Shown: positions 41,501-49,122, counted from the stretch's first letter. The stretch is DNA of 60,000 bases from Hydractinia symbiolongicarpus (GCF_029227915.1 NC_079882.1:19599001-19659000), one strand, 5' to 3'. Notes: a model not told the origin generated them from the letters alone. Program-made: numbers and translations.

Positions 41501-42225
41501 ATTTTTTTATTTGTGTATGGTTGCATTGAGGTGGTCATCTCACACAGTAGCATTTTTACTAAAACACACAAGGGAAGGGGGGGAGGATAAATTGTAGCTG
41601 CGATAGAGAGGTAGTTATCTTATAGAGGCACTATGGAAGGTGGGTTTGACTGTACATCTGGTGATTAAGTGTGATTTCCAGTAAATATTTTTTTTAAAAA
41701 AAGGGGCTATTATTATTAAAGGACTTTGGTAGGTGCCATGAATGCATAGTTCAGGGTGCAAGCTTAAAGAAAAGACTGATAAGATTTATTTATTCCCTGT
41801 AAGGAAATTCAAGTGGCAAGAAATTCTATTTAAAAGTGAATTTCTTTAGTCTTTGTTAAAACCCTTGGAAACCTTTTTAAAAAATTTAGACAACTAGGGG
41901 CTAATAACAGCAACTTAAAAGCTGAAAATACTGAAGTTTCCATTGAATAACGAGAATTAACAAATTAATGAAATTTCAATTTGTTCCAGTTTTCTCCAGG
42001 TCACCTGTAAGTGGAGGTTATGTTTGAAAGAGAAAAAAAAATAACAATTTTTAAATTGGTACTTACATTTTCTAACAAAGTATTTTCCTTGGCCACAATG
42101 TCTGAATAATATCCTCTTTGATCCAACATATTTGGTGGTACAGGTACAAGTCCACTTTCTGTTAAATCATGGCTTGAAGTCAACTTAAATGCCCTTCGAC
42201 TTGAAGAACGAGTTGGTCCATTCAT
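1..42225 (-). CDS. DNAH1: Axonemal dynein heavy chain 1 (DNAH1), 61 exons, 3' end outside window
   Basis: This is the motor heavy chain of a single-headed inner-arm axonemal dynein, which powers ciliary and flagellar bending. The 61 exons placed here join into 10,119 nt (3,373 codons); every exon phase agrees and there is no internal stop. Human DNAH1 has about 4,265 residues, so the C-terminal fifth lies left of base 1. The identity as DNAH1, not another DNAH, rests on close matches throughout, such as [20 protein letters not shown] (AAA1), [15 protein letters not shown] (AAA2), [20 protein letters not shown] (AAA3), and [12 protein letters not shown] and DQRGYYSDI near the N-terminus. The start is the ATG at 42225-42223; an in-frame TGA lies 9 nt upstream. 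P-loops fall at residues about 1491, 1772, 2134 and 2483. All introns are GT-AG except two with GC donors. All recognisable transposons lie in introns. The exon lists are in the domain entries below. Confidence 0.96.
2578..4276 (-). other. Two GC-AG introns in the DNAH1 stalk region
   Basis: Intron 4276-3763 follows exon 54. Homology fixes the junction as AIAK|VSKA, so the donor reads AAG|GCAAGT, the classic GC-AG consensus. Intron 3218-2578 follows exon 56; the junction RAEK|LIGG gives donor AAG|GCATGT. Acceptors are normal AG. No GT donor nearby preserves frame and conservation. Confidence 0.8.
3219..6283 (-). CDS. DNAH1: DNAH1 exons 50-56: coiled-coil stalk and microtubule-binding domain
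   Basis: Residues about 2736 to 3018. Exons in gene order: 6164-6283, 5401-5526, 4893-4943, 4719-4817, 4277-4450, 3676-3762, 3219-3410. Exons 50-52 encode the outgoing coiled coil, rich in E, K, A and Q, ending in [13 protein letters not shown]. Exons 53-55 hold the microtubule-binding head, with [33 protein letters not shown] and [17 protein letters not shown]. Exon 56 is the returning coiled coil, [20 protein letters not shown]. Small exons match the segmented stalk. Introns after exons 54 and 56 have GC donors. Confidence 0.94.
5758..6118. mobile_element. Possible decayed DNA-transposon remnant
   Basis: The intron between DNAH1 exons 50 and 51 holds a block with loosely inverted ends: CCGGATCCAGGAAAT near 5768 and the inverse of GTGATCCAGAGATC near 6090-6103. 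Such ends are common in MITEs, but they are short and no target-site duplication is clear. Confidence 0.2.
6962..9679 (-). CDS. DNAH1: DNAH1 exons 44-49: AAA4
   Basis: Residues about 2364 to 2735. Exons in gene order: 9472-9679, 8852-9048, 8272-8407, 7888-8096, 7228-7399, 6962-7153. The AAA4 P-loop [16 protein letters not shown] (from about residue 2483) closes exon 45. Other signatures are [20 protein letters not shown] (exon 44), [15 protein letters not shown] (exon 47) and [20 protein letters not shown] (exon 48). Exon 49 leads into the stalk with [14 protein letters not shown]. Confidence 0.95.
9826..10037 (-). mobile_element. tRNA-derived SINE candidate or decayed tRNA-Thr-like sequence
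   Basis: On the minus strand, about 10035-9962 resembles a tRNA head. It has a D-arm/A-box block (GTGTAATGGTAGCGC), an anticodon-like loop TTTGTAA (TGT, Thr) and a B-box-like GGTTTCAGGTCCAACA. The 3' halves of the anticodon and T stems do not pair, so it is not a functional tRNA. It continues into a non-tRNA body ending near 9826 with CCCCAAGGACGTTAAAC, a tail style seen in invertebrate SINEs. It lies in the intron between exons 43 and 44. Confidence 0.4.
10162..14739 (-). CDS. DNAH1: DNAH1 exons 35-43: AAA2-AAA3 joint and AAA3
   Basis: Residues about 1957 to 2363. Exons in gene order: 14620-14739, 14075-14230, 12999-13100, 12676-12816, 11835-11995, 11181-11338, 10841-11014, 10375-10460, 10162-10286. 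The P-loop GPTGSGKT (about 2134-2141) lies in exon 39 and the Walker [11 protein letters not shown] in exon 40. [11 protein letters not shown] in exon 41 and [19 protein letters not shown] in exon 43 are also diagnostic. Exon 37 encodes an acidic linker ending in DDDEEQQE, as in vertebrate DNAH1. Between exons 41 and 42 the protein is about ten residues shorter than human DNAH1; a candidate 18-nt microexon would fill part of the gap. Confidence 0.92.
10667..10684 (-). other. DNAH1: Candidate 18-nt DNAH1 microexon
   Basis: Read on the minus strand, TACGAACAGCATTGAAAG is preceded by a T-rich tract ending in AG and followed by GTACAT. Inserted between exons 41 and 42 it keeps the frame (phase 1 in and out) and adds six residues, giving WLIRTALKGDVNNEE instead of WLSDVNNEE. 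It is supported only by splice signals, phase and the length shortfall against human DNAH1. A chance match in a 380-bp AT-rich intron is possible. Confidence 0.35.
15456..17394 (-). CDS. DNAH1: DNAH1 exons 31-34: AAA2
   Basis: Residues about 1688 to 1956. Exons in gene order: 17116-17394, 16593-16747, 16010-16187, 15456-15650. The P-loop GPTGSGKT (about 1772-1779) sits at the 3' end of exon 31. Exon 33 contains [17 protein letters not shown] and exon 34 the [17 protein letters not shown] motif typical of the AAA2 sensor region. AAA2 of axonemal dyneins binds nucleotide and is mainly regulatory; that role is family knowledge, not seen here. Confidence 0.95.
17545..19970 (-). CDS. DNAH1: DNAH1 exons 23-30: AAA1, main ATPase site
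   Basis: Residues about 1381 to 1687. Exons in gene order: 19890-19970, 19715-19797, 19361-19562, 19023-19120, 18777-18882, 18537-18650, 17810-17959, 17545-17631. AAA1 is the main ATP-hydrolysing site. The P-loop GPAGTGKT is at residues about 1491-1498, the Walker B ACFDEFNR is in exon 27, and the conserved [18 protein letters not shown] stretch ends exon 28. All catalytic signatures are intact, so this looks like a functional motor. Confidence 0.96.
20772..32927 (-). CDS. DNAH1: DNAH1 exons 14-22: linker (DHC_N2) region
   Basis: Residues about 822 to 1380. Exons in gene order: 32745-32927, 31925-32039, 23100-23411, 22705-22845, 22322-22596, 21840-22011, 21387-21545, 21000-21179, 20772-20909. 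The linker is the mechanical lever that swings across the AAA ring. Strongly conserved stretches are [50 protein letters not shown] and [20 protein letters not shown], nearly identical to vertebrate DNAH1. The intron between exons 15 and 16 is 8,513 bp long and carries the duplicated Harbinger element and a MITE. Confidence 0.95.
22896..23050. repeat. Direct repeat of 65 bp in a DNAH1 intron
   Basis: Two near-identical 65-bp copies, 22896-22960 and 22986-23050, differ at two positions and are 25 bp apart. They lie in the intron between exons 16 and 17. The spacer, 22961-22988, recurs exactly at 32048-32075. Confidence 0.85.
23412..25055. other. Left part of 8.5-kb DNAH1 intron, no gene seen
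   Basis: AT-rich intronic DNA between exon 16 and the Harbinger-associated duplication. I see no exon-like block matching dynein and no element with recognisable ends. Short ORFs here show no family features. Confidence 0.6.
25712..26680 (+). CDS. Harbinger-associated double-MADF/BESS protein, duplicate copy
   Basis: Identical in protein sequence to the 28159-29127 gene: 322 residues, two MADF domains and a BESS-like C-terminus. The upstream region is also identical, so it should be expressed equally. It exists only through the 2,447-bp tandem duplication. Confidence 0.85.
   Translation: MADEKKKLSDEEKVTLINFYKANPTLWDSGNIYYKNKDKKEAAKIDLVTEFEGAYSCDFLEKAFHSLRSSMLREVKRNAGSEVPSKKWKFYEQMEFIVSDLTKEKKKAQLSSDELEELIDFYRENPALWNHTLQDYRDRVLREALMVKLSERFDGKYTVNELKTSWHNALTKYRSERNREIGSRSSGAGVNEAYFSTWDHYNQMDFVEITCDMDETVDTMNEDEPRTPAPKKRREKKMTEEQCAKAELWKALTTSITQRADHHEIRPQQASTYGCEAQSAVEKRAQIFGSTVADSLVQCELKDWPRLKKKIMDIFFEYEEQK
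26971..27502 (-). pseudogene. Truncated Harbinger transposase (C-terminal 177 residues)
   Basis: Matches residues 247-423 of the intact transposase exactly. It keeps D265 and E302 of the catalytic triad but lacks D175 and the DNA-binding N-terminus, because the duplication junction at 27502 cuts it. Upstream of the junction the frame runs into host intron DNA. Confidence 0.93.
27771..27855. repeat. Left Harbinger terminus, imperfect palindrome
   Basis: The left end folds back on itself: GCGCGTGCTATGCA pairs with TGCATAGCACGCGC across a short loop, and outer bases up to GGCGCCACGAGGAAC pair imperfectly with the ACTCGTGTC side. The same structure occurs in the duplicate copy at about 25324-25408. 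Confidence 0.75.
28159..29127 (+). CDS. Harbinger-associated double-MADF/BESS DNA-binding protein (complete element)
   Basis: 322 residues. PIF/Harbinger elements need a second, Myb/SANT-like protein that binds DNA and brings the transposase to the nucleus and the ends. Two MADF-type domains are visible: about residues 12-95 ([16 protein letters not shown], then [15 protein letters not shown]) and about 112-205 ([14 protein letters not shown], then [17 protein letters not shown]). A basic patch, PKKRREKK, near residue 235 may be a nuclear signal. The C-terminus (about 288-322, [12 protein letters not shown] then [13 protein letters not shown]) resembles a BESS protein-interaction motif. The start ATG follows AAAATGGCGG, a good Kozak context. 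Function is inferred from family and location. Confidence 0.85.
   Translation: MADEKKKLSDEEKVTLINFYKANPTLWDSGNIYYKNKDKKEAAKIDLVTEFEGAYSCDFLEKAFHSLRSSMLREVKRNAGSEVPSKKWKFYEQMEFIVSDLTKEKKKAQLSSDELEELIDFYRENPALWNHTLQDYRDRVLREALMVKLSERFDGKYTVNELKTSWHNALTKYRSERNREIGSRSSGAGVNEAYFSTWDHYNQMDFVEITCDMDETVDTMNEDEPRTPAPKKRREKKMTEEQCAKAELWKALTTSITQRADHHEIRPQQASTYGCEAQSAVEKRAQIFGSTVADSLVQCELKDWPRLKKKIMDIFFEYEEQK
29418..30689 (-). CDS. Harbinger DDE transposase (DDE_Tnp_4), intact
   Basis: 423 residues, related to HARBI1-type nucleases. The catalytic triad is visible: D175 in [10 protein letters not shown]265 in ITGDDAFPL and E302 in [19 protein letters not shown] helix-turn-helix-like region (about 93-140, [20 protein letters not shown] and [13 protein letters not shown]) precedes the nuclease core. 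The N-terminus has a run of acidic residues. It converges on the MADF gene. All key residues are present, so it is probably active or was so recently. Confidence 0.93.
   Translation of the reverse strand: MAGINREVILALLLLDEEEEEDREEPPRNCWVQPWLGNRECLGAFHTIFNEIKNDEKKCRGYIRMNNAQFEYLVGLLSEDLQKQDTNMRNSITPAELVCVALRYLATGETFRSLEFQFRVSRKRISAAVMEVSEAIIKRLGPTFLSTPKTQGEWLDISRKFNERWNFPNGLGALDGKHIVIQQPPNSGSHYRNYKGTDSVVLMALVKPEYEFLYVEVGANGRNSDGGIWDQCNLKKALDSGSLNLPEVCNLPGRNNKVPYVITGDDAFPLKNYLMKPYPQKNLTVNKRIFNYRLSRKRRISENGFGILANRWRIFRRPINLEPEKVSTITMATVALHNWQRSKSSVGKIELPIGLVDRENERGEIIEGAWREDTPTGTWFSLSNDIYGNRSSNQAKAIRDEFTEYFVMEGAVRWQWHCARVDI
30797..30876. repeat. Right Harbinger terminus, near-perfect 80-bp palindrome
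   Basis: GGCGCCACGAGAAACATTTT at 30797 is mirrored by the inverse of the same sequence ending at 30876. Together they form two copies of the inverted repeat head to head around a loop of a few bases. The outer arm is the true element end; the inner arm is an inverted subterminal copy. Confidence 0.9.
31071..31221. mobile_element. Foldback MITE, 151 bp
   Basis: About 60 bp at each end are inverted copies of one another, sharing AAAATAAAATGTAAAAGCTT and GCTTACGCCATCAT. The centre is short and AT-rich and no ORF is present. It lies in the same intron, 190 bp beyond the Harbinger element. The target-site duplication is unclear. Confidence 0.7.
31222..31924. other. Right end of 8.5-kb DNAH1 intron, nothing recognised
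   Basis: AT-rich intron sequence between the foldback MITE and DNAH1 exon 15. No coding match or repeat ends seen. Confidence 0.6.
33274..42225 (-). CDS. DNAH1: DNAH1 exons 1-13: N-terminal tail
   Basis: Residues 1 to about 821. Exons, 5' to 3' in gene order: 42067-42225, 41244-41310, 40987-41063, 40773-40861, 40426-40691, 39958-40201, 39757-39873, 36457-36614, 35637-35851, 34905-35072, 34497-34627, 33923-34267, 33274-33702. The tail binds light or intermediate chains and docks the motor in the axoneme. Recognisable blocks are [10 protein letters not shown] in exon 1, [20 protein letters not shown] in exon 4, LPLDIFDN and [12 protein letters not shown] in exon 5, and [14 protein letters not shown] in exon 9. 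Exons 2 and 3 are short and were placed by splice sites and phase, with weaker homology. The intron between exons 7 and 8 holds the Kolobok-like element. Confidence 0.9.
37176..37378. repeat. Tandem direct repeat, about 101 bp x 2
   Basis: Copies 37176-37277 and 37278-37378 share GCGATTTCATTTAGGACTGG and flanking bases with few differences. They lie inside the Kolobok-like element, upstream of the THAP ORF. Confidence 0.9.
37495..37854 (+). pseudogene. Decayed THAP-domain fragment
   Basis: The first 70 residues or so resemble a THAP zinc finger: [33 protein letters not shown], and [18 protein letters not shown]4 and C9 are present, but the third zinc ligand of the C2CH set is W55 (C expected, three before H58). 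After residue 71 no homology is seen. It is probably the N-terminus of a dead Kolobok-type transposase; the tail is chance ORF. Confidence 0.65.
41324..41361. repeat. Perfect 15-bp stem hairpin in DNAH1 intron 1
   Basis: AATAAATCAATTCAG is followed by an 8-nt spacer and its exact inverse complement. It lies 14 bp upstream, in gene order, of exon 2. It may be a MITE core or a chance AT-rich palindrome. Confidence 0.7.
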
Positions 42226-42702
42226 TGTTACTCATCCAATGGTATATGTATTTTGATAATAAATAATTTACATCTATAAGATTATTAAAAGCCATTGATC
42301 TGACTTGGTCATTAAAACATAAAAGGTAGATAAATAGTTTCATCATACATAACAGAGAGAATGGAAAAGTTAAAAGTCAAGTGTTAACATTAAGAAGACA
42401 GTTTCTTGAAGAATATAAAGAGAAAATTCATTATAGAATATTATTTTTTGTCCAAAATAGCTATTCATTTGGAATGTGCACTTGCTGATACCAAAGTGTT
42501 GACATTCCAAATTCGAGCAATCATTTGTCAGGCTTTATCGATTAGAAAAAATTGTCCTGCAATATGGTCAACCATTTTGAATTTGGTTGTCCACACAATC
42601 CTTGTTAACATTTAAGCAAGGGGGAGGGGGTGATACAACCAGTGAATCTAAAACACTGGGCACCTTGTTAAACTCCTTAGTTGAATTGATTTATCATTGC
42701 CT
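42226..42702 (-). promoter_or_regulatory. DNAH1 5' flank, presumed leader and promoter
   Basis: The sequence between the DNAH1 start codon and the LINE fragment. Ciliary genes often use RFX X-box sites, but I see no convincing X-box or TATA box here. The assignment rests on position only; a 5' untranslated exon further upstream cannot be excluded. Confidence 0.3.
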
Positions 42703-43335
42703 ATGTTAGAGATAGTTGAGAACTTCTGTTACTGAGGTGATATGTTGGGCATTGAAGGGGGTGTTGCAAGAAGTGTTACTTGCAGGATAGGTTCTGCTTG
42801 GAAAAAGTTCAGAGAGTTACTTCCTTTGTTGACTAGCAGAGTCTTGTCAATTGAGTTAAAAGGTAGGTTGCATGAGACCTGTGTAAGAAGTATTATGTTG
42901 TATGGTATTGAGACATGGGCAGTGAAACAGGAAGATCTGTACTGTTTAGAAAGGAATGATATGAGAATGGTTAGGTTGATGTGTAACGCCAGTCTGAGAA
43001 ACAGAAAGAGTTCAGATGAACTAAGAGGCAGGCTAAGTATCCGTAAAATTAAAGATGTTATCCAGATAAGAAGATTGAATTGGCTGGGGCACTTGGAAAG
43101 AATAGAGGGGGATAATTGGGTAAGAAAGTGTAGAGACTTGATAGTTCCTGGGGCAAAGCCCAGAGGTAGACCGAGAAAGACTTGGCATAAGGTTATAAGG
43201 ACAGACTTGATACAGAGGAAGTTGAATTTAGATCTAACACAGTCTAGATCAGATTGGAAAAGGGTCATTAATATACCCAATCCAACCCATGCTAGCATGG
43301 AAAACAGACATTAAGCCAAGAATGATGATGAATGA
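42703..43335 (+). mobile_element. 5'-truncated LINE, C-terminal part of reverse-transcriptase polyprotein
   Basis: An open frame to 43314 shows typical LINE C-terminal features: VRSIMLYGIETWAVKQEDL, RLNWLGHLERIEGDNWVRK and KPRGRPRKTWHKVI. Upstream the frame extends to 42703 with one in-frame TGA at 42733-42735 (context NFCY*GDMLGIEG). The 3' end has CCATGCTAGCATGGAAAACA followed by an ATGATGATG-type tail near 43335, typical of these retrotransposons. The RT core is missing. It lies about 480 bp upstream of the DNAH1 start, in opposite orientation. Confidence 0.85.
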
Positions 43336-46248
43336 TGGTATGTACAGCTGCCAAGCCTCTCCAGATGTCCAATTGCTTTACCTCATGGTTTACATGATTT
43401 GCTTAGAACAATCTAGGTGTAAATCCATTGGTAAAAGCTATTGGCTATTCAACTATCATTATGAATATTTGCAAACTGTTACTTGAAGAGATGCTGGGCT
43501 GCAGCCATGTGTAGGGATGTGTATGCACTCCTGGTAGAAAATGGTGAATACAGACAGGTGCAAGGAAGCAAATAACAGGAGTGGGATGCTTCAAGTACTG
43601 ATAGTAGACATATGACAGAGGAGACTATGAGATTAACAACAGGTGAGAGATATTAAAGAAGCTTGAGTGGATTAAGTTCTTGTGAGTTATAACAAAAGAA
43701 ATCACAGGAAAGGAGTTCTTAATGTGATTGAGATGTTGGTTAAGATGAAGAACACTATAGCAAAGAATTCTAGATGCAGAGGAGAAGAGTAAATTTATAT
43801 TGTGAAATGCACTTGTGGGTTTGTTGGTTTCTTTGTCTCCAGCCTGGCATCCTCATCTAAATTCCCCTAAATAACTCTTACGCTTTAGTTGCTTAATTAT
43901 GTAAAATTTTTAAAAATTAAGTTGATGTTACTACGAAAAACAACACTAATTAAATATACTTTAATAACCTGAACAGAACTGCTAAGAATTCCAAAGTTAA
44001 TTTTTTGACAATGACTCAAACAAAATCTATAACAAACTTAGGAAATTGATTAATTCAGACCCCGTCCCTTTTATACACAGTATTAAATATTAAGGACTTC
44101 ACTTTGATGAGCATCCTTATTCAAATTTATTATTTGCCATTAAAACATCTCTCATCTCTATCTCTTACGTTCTCTTCAAGTATAATATCAAGGCTGAAAT
44201 TTTGTGAATAATTCTGATTTGTCTTGGTTCTTTATTTTTTAGAACCCATAATTTCACACCTTTCTACATCCTTAACAATTATTTTACCATCATCTAAAAA
44301 AAGTCATTTATCTCATTACAGTATAAATAACTTTCAAAATGTAAAATTTAAAAAATGCCTGTAGTTTTATTTCAATGCTATTTTCTCTATCTTAATTCCT
44401 TCTTCACCTCTTCCTCTGTATTTAGTAACATGTGCAATATAAAATGCATGTGCAAAGAATATTACGCATGCGATACAGGCTCCCAGGTTATTTTTGTTGC
44501 GCATTCATTTTGCGGTAGAAAAGTGGAGGACGTTTTAAATCGTGAACCCCAAACACGATGATCGAGCGTCTACTGGTATAGCGACTCTCTCAATCTTAAC
44601 TTCCTTTTCTACGTGTCCGAAATAGTGTGCAAGACTATATTGTCATTTTTATATTTATTGTTTATTTTTCAGGTCATCACAAGCAAATATAGGCAAAAAT
44701 ATGCTTTGTTTTCAAATTAAAAAAAATCTTTATTCATGTGGCTTAAATAAAACTTTAACAAAATTTTTACAGAAAAAAAATTATACCGCAAGTGGGTTTC
44801 GTTTTTACTGGCATAAAGAAAAAATCCATTAAATTCGGACCTGCTATGGTCTCCAATTGTTTTATCAAATGAAGAAATTATCTACAATTAAATCCTGATA
44901 AAATGTCCGCCTGTAAGTTCATCCATGCTCCGTCGGGGCCAGGCAACAGAGATTATGTCTACGTAGTTTTTTAACTAATTCAGGATTCGGTGAATTAGCT
45001 AGGATGGTCAGGTTGGCTATGAATAGACCACTTGTGGATTAAAATGACCAGGACTATTCAATAATTTGCCAAGACGTGCGCGTGAGATCGCACGCCTCTC
45101 CTGAAAAAGACTGATCTGCTTGTTTAACCTTCCCTTATTAATATCATACACATTTTTGGCCAGGAGCATTGCACTTCAAATTCACTTGATCAGATTTGTT
45201 TTCTATTTTTAAATTTTTTTAAATTTGACATGGATTTATTTTGGTGAATGGTTTTCTTCACACCAAAATTTCTTCCCTATTAGTACCATATTCAGAAAAT
45301 TGAAAATGAAACTAAAATGAAAAATGACCTTGAAAAATTGCCAAATTGCCAAAAAATTTGGTCATTTGTTAAGTATGGCTAATTTCAAAAACCTTTTTTT
45401 CTGTCAAGTAAAAATTATTGGAAAGACACACCTTTGCTATCATGTTATGAAAAGCATAAAAATTAAAAAAAAATCATGATCAAAATAAGTCGGATAAGGT
45501 CTAAAGGTCGAACTTTCCAATTTGTTAATATTTGGAATGTGCAAAAGAATTTCATGGAATATCCTTCCTGATCTGACAAGAAGTCACCATGGTGTTAAAA
45601 ACATTCTGTAATGGTTATTTTACTGATTATACCTGCCTGGATCTAAAACAGTAGTGACAGACTATAGATTGTGTTTTAATGCAATCTGAAGTAACAATAG
45701 TTATTTTTTAAAAAAATAGCTATAGGTGAGCAAACACGATCCATTGTGAATTTATGGAAATATCAGAAAGATAAGAAATATCAATCAATCAGTTTTATTA
45801 AAAATTGTATCAAAATTTGGAACCAATCACGCGAAATAAAATTCAAATTCAACGAAAAAACCCAGGACACTCAATCTACTTAATAATCAATAAAGACAGA
45901 TATATCAATGTTCAAGTATGGAACGACAGTTAGTTTGTATCTAGCTATATGCTAGTATTTTTGAGGATGACCTTGTCCCGACCCATTTTCCAACGTGTCA
46001 TGTTTGTAAACAGGACCACCAAACTTTCAATGGGGGACCATCTTTCAATGGTGTGACTTGTTTGTCATCGCTCAATCCCAACTATCAAGTATTAGTAATA
46101 ATTTTTTGACTTTTTATCTTTAAGATTTAAAACAAAATATATTTATATCTATTTATAAATTATACTATAAACTAGTTGATATGACCCGTGGAGAAAACCA
46201 CTTAGGCAGAAGGACAATGGAAAAATAAGTTGTTTTAAATTTTTGCTA
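43336..46248. other. Intergenic DNA, no gene seen
   Basis: Non-coding region between the LINE fragment and the first tandem repeat. Only short ORFs without family features occur. I recognise no RNA gene. Confidence 0.5.
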
Positions 46249-46805
46249 ACGTCAGCAGTGCAGATACAAGAACAGATTGGCGAAATCTAGTTGATCTGTT
46301 GCCTTCATCCTAAAGAACTTGAAACGCTGATCAATAAAATGCACAGGATCATGTATTTTTGACAAACAGTTGCATACATATTGGGGTTTAAATGTTCTTT
46401 TTATGACATCATTGTCAAACCTGCCCAATTTAATCCCAGATGGTCCCTAGTTACCCACGCGGTGAAAAATGACTGATGTCACCACCTTGTATCCAAGTTA
46501 TTTGACCTCAAAGTTGTAACTTTGATGACGTCAGCAGAGACATGTCAGAACACAAAATTTTGTATGCCTGTTGCCTTTATCTTATAGATCTTGAAACGTT
46601 GATCAAGAAAATTCAAGGATCGTGTACTTGTGACAAACAGATGCAGAGACATTAGGGTTTTAAGGTTTTTTATGACGTCATTAACCCGTAACGGATTCGG
46701 TGACCCAAGTTTAGAAAACTTACCCAAATTGGTCCCAGGTAGTCCCTAGTTACCTACGCAGGAGATGACGTCAGTTATTTCCACCCGTTTCCAAGTTATT
46801 TAGCC
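46249..46805. repeat. Diverged tandem repeat, about 275 bp x 2
   Basis: Copy 1 (46249-46527) and copy 2 (46528-46805) share ACGTCAGCAG, GTTGCCTT, CTTGAAACG, GTGACAAACAG-like, GGTCCCTAGTTACC-like and TCCAAGTTATTT blocks in the same order, with substitutions and small gaps. No coding potential. Probably part of a dispersed repeat family. Confidence 0.8.
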
Positions 46806-47201
46806 TTAAATTTGAAAGTGCAATGCAATGGCTTTACTAATCTTAATATACTTTCCTTTGATGTCAATATTGCTCGAACGTCAAAGTTTGATAATTTACA
46901 GAACAAATTTATAAGGCGATGTCTTATAGACTTTATCAAAGAAATTTTATCCACTTTGCAAAAGTCACAGACAGACAGAACTTGTATATTATTATATAGA
47001 TTACTATAAGCAGTCAATAACACAGCACCACTGGTGTTACATCATACTTTTAAACAAAACATGCTGGAAAATGACTTATACTGTATGGGAAGAAAGTATG
47101 GCACAAACTTGGGTTTCGGAAACAAGAATGTGGATTGTGCGTGTGAAAACTTTGATTGTAATATCTTCAAGCGCCACAGTTTTTTATTTAAATCTTTAAA
47201 C

Positions 47202-47229
47202 GGAAAGTCTTTCTATAGAAAGACTTTCC
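47202..47229. repeat. Perfect 28-bp palindrome
   Basis: The 28 bases equal their own inverse complement, with half-site GGAAAGTCTTTCTA. It directly adjoins the tandem repeat at 47225. Confidence 0.85.
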
Positions 47230-47440
47230 TGATCTAAAAAAGCAGTGGCAATATAAGCACTCTACTATCATACAAAAAGCCTGGGTAATTTAAACACCCT
47301 CGATACAGCTTATCCTGCAAAAATTTTTCCTGATCTAAAGAAGCAGTGGCAATATAAGCACTCTACTATCATACTACAAAAAGCCCTGGGTAATTTAAAC
47401 ACCCTCGATATAGCTTATCCCGCAAAAATCTTGACCGATT
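47225..47440. repeat. Tandem direct repeat, about 103 bp x 2
   Basis: Two copies, about 47225-47325 and 47326-47440, both contain GCAGTGGCAATATAAGCACT, ACTCTACTATCATAC and ACACCCTCGATA, differing by a few substitutions and small insertions. Confidence 0.9.
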
Positions 47441-49122
47441 AAAAAATTTCCTGCATTCCCCCAATAGCAAAGTTTTCTGCATACTTGCGTTGCTAGTATA
47501 CGGAAATTATTGCTACTTTTGTTAGCTATATGTTTGAGTTAGCACGAGAAGACGAGAAAAAGAACACAGACGTTTACGACGCAGGCGTCATAATTGTGAA
47601 ATAGGGAAGAGTATTACCTCAAATTTTTTAATACATGTTTGGACACACATGTGCGTTTCTTTGTCAGCATAACGCAGTAGTGTTTTGATCTTGTGCTACC
47701 ATTTTTTCTTTCATACAGTAATCTTGCTCCATGTGCCTACCCAATTTATGTACCTTTTACAAGTCAAACACTGCGCCCAAATGATAGTTTTCTCAACTGG
47801 GCACATCAGTGATATTTGTTTATTGTAGGCTGGCATGGAGCCATCGTGGTATTTTAAAGAACCGTCAAAAACAAGATAAAAGTCCGCGAAGATAGAGAAA
47901 GTGAAAGTTCAAATAACAAAATTAGGATTTGAAAAAAGCGGTCGGGTGTTTCCTCAATTTACATCTTTCTCTCTTCTGTGTGAAAAAAATATTTATTTAC
48001 ATTATTTAGCGGGACAGGGATTTTTTCGTGTTTTTAATCCATCTAGTTATGGCAAGCTAAATTGGGTATTCCTCCTGCTGCTCAGAAAAAGCAGAGGAGA
48101 TTTCCTCCCACCACTAGCTAGCCTGCCATGTCTAACTAAAAGTAACCAAATTTGTTGGGGTTGATTACTTTCTCAATCCATGTGATACAATGTTTTGATT
48201 TGTTTATAAGATGGACATGCCATATTCAAATAATAAATAATAAAATAATAAATATTACAAATACAAATAATAAATATTCAAAAGACTAAGATAAAAAATT
48301 CTTCAAGAATGTATGAATTTTATTAAAAGCCATTTTATCATATGTGGGCCTGCTGTTTTTATTTAACTACAAAAATGTCACAGATATACAGAAATCCTAA
48401 ACTAAACAATGGCAGACCACTCATATTTCTTTATGTTAGACTGAGAGATATTATGACTCATCTTCTCGTCCCCTGGTTATGCGTTTAAGCACCTGCAATT
48501 TTTTTATTTCTAAACTTTTTATCATTTGTGTAAAAATTTTATTTTATTTACAACCAGCCATTATCATTTATTCATTATTTTATCTACCCAACACACTGTA
48601 CACAAGTGATGTTATTAAAGAAATCGGAAATTTGAACCAATAGTTTGAAAAAGTGTCTAGCAAAAAGTCCTTGATGTGGTTTGCTGTAGCAAAAATGTGA
48701 TTAGAAGGGCCTGGTTGCGAAGTTGAGCACTTATTATATTTTGTATTCAGGTATTTAGTCTCATGAACTTACTGGAACCTTGTGTAATTCACTGATTTAA
48801 TCAAGCTAACTAGACAATGCAAATTTCATTTTAACAAAGTCATGTTTATATTCCCGGACATCTTCATAAATTGACAGGCAAGGGAAAATCAGCAAAAAAA
48901 TATATAATTATTTATTCCTTTTATTTCATGCTCTGTATAAACATTTCTATTTTATGAAAAAACTCAGTATTTATGCAATAAATTTACTTCTTATTACCAT
49001 TATTGAAAAAGTATTCACAAAGTTGAAGTTAAAAATTTACTCCTTATCGGTCTTATTACATTGTAAAACAATTTTTTGTTCAGAGGTATATTAAGTCTGA
49101 ACAAGAGGATCAATGAGGTAAC
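47441..49122. other. Upstream region of the SVIP-like gene
   Basis: Non-coding DNA that should contain the promoter and leader of the gene at 49123. An A/T-rich microsatellite (AATAATAAATA-type) lies at about 48229-48285. No core promoter element is convincing. Confidence 0.4.

Larger units (their letters stand above)
4944..42066. other. DNAH1 introns over 300 bp with nothing recognised
   Basis: The following intron stretches contain AT-rich DNA in which I recognise no gene, RNA or mobile element: 4944-5400, 6284-6961, 7400-7887, 8408-8851, 9049-9471, 11339-11834, 11996-12675, 13101-14074, 14231-14619, 14740-15455 (GC-richer patch at 14820-15070 with an inverted ACTGGTGCAAAT-type motif), 16188-16592, 16748-17115, 17960-18536, 19971-20771, 22012-22321, 32040-32744, 32928-33273, 35073-35636 (GC-richer patch at 35250-35365), 35852-36456, 38932-39756 and 41311-42066. 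Confidence 0.5.

Noticed and set aside
42729-43298. 189-aa ORF on the minus strand
   Set aside because: Antisense shadow of the LINE C-terminal frame on plus, which shows clear retrotransposon motifs.
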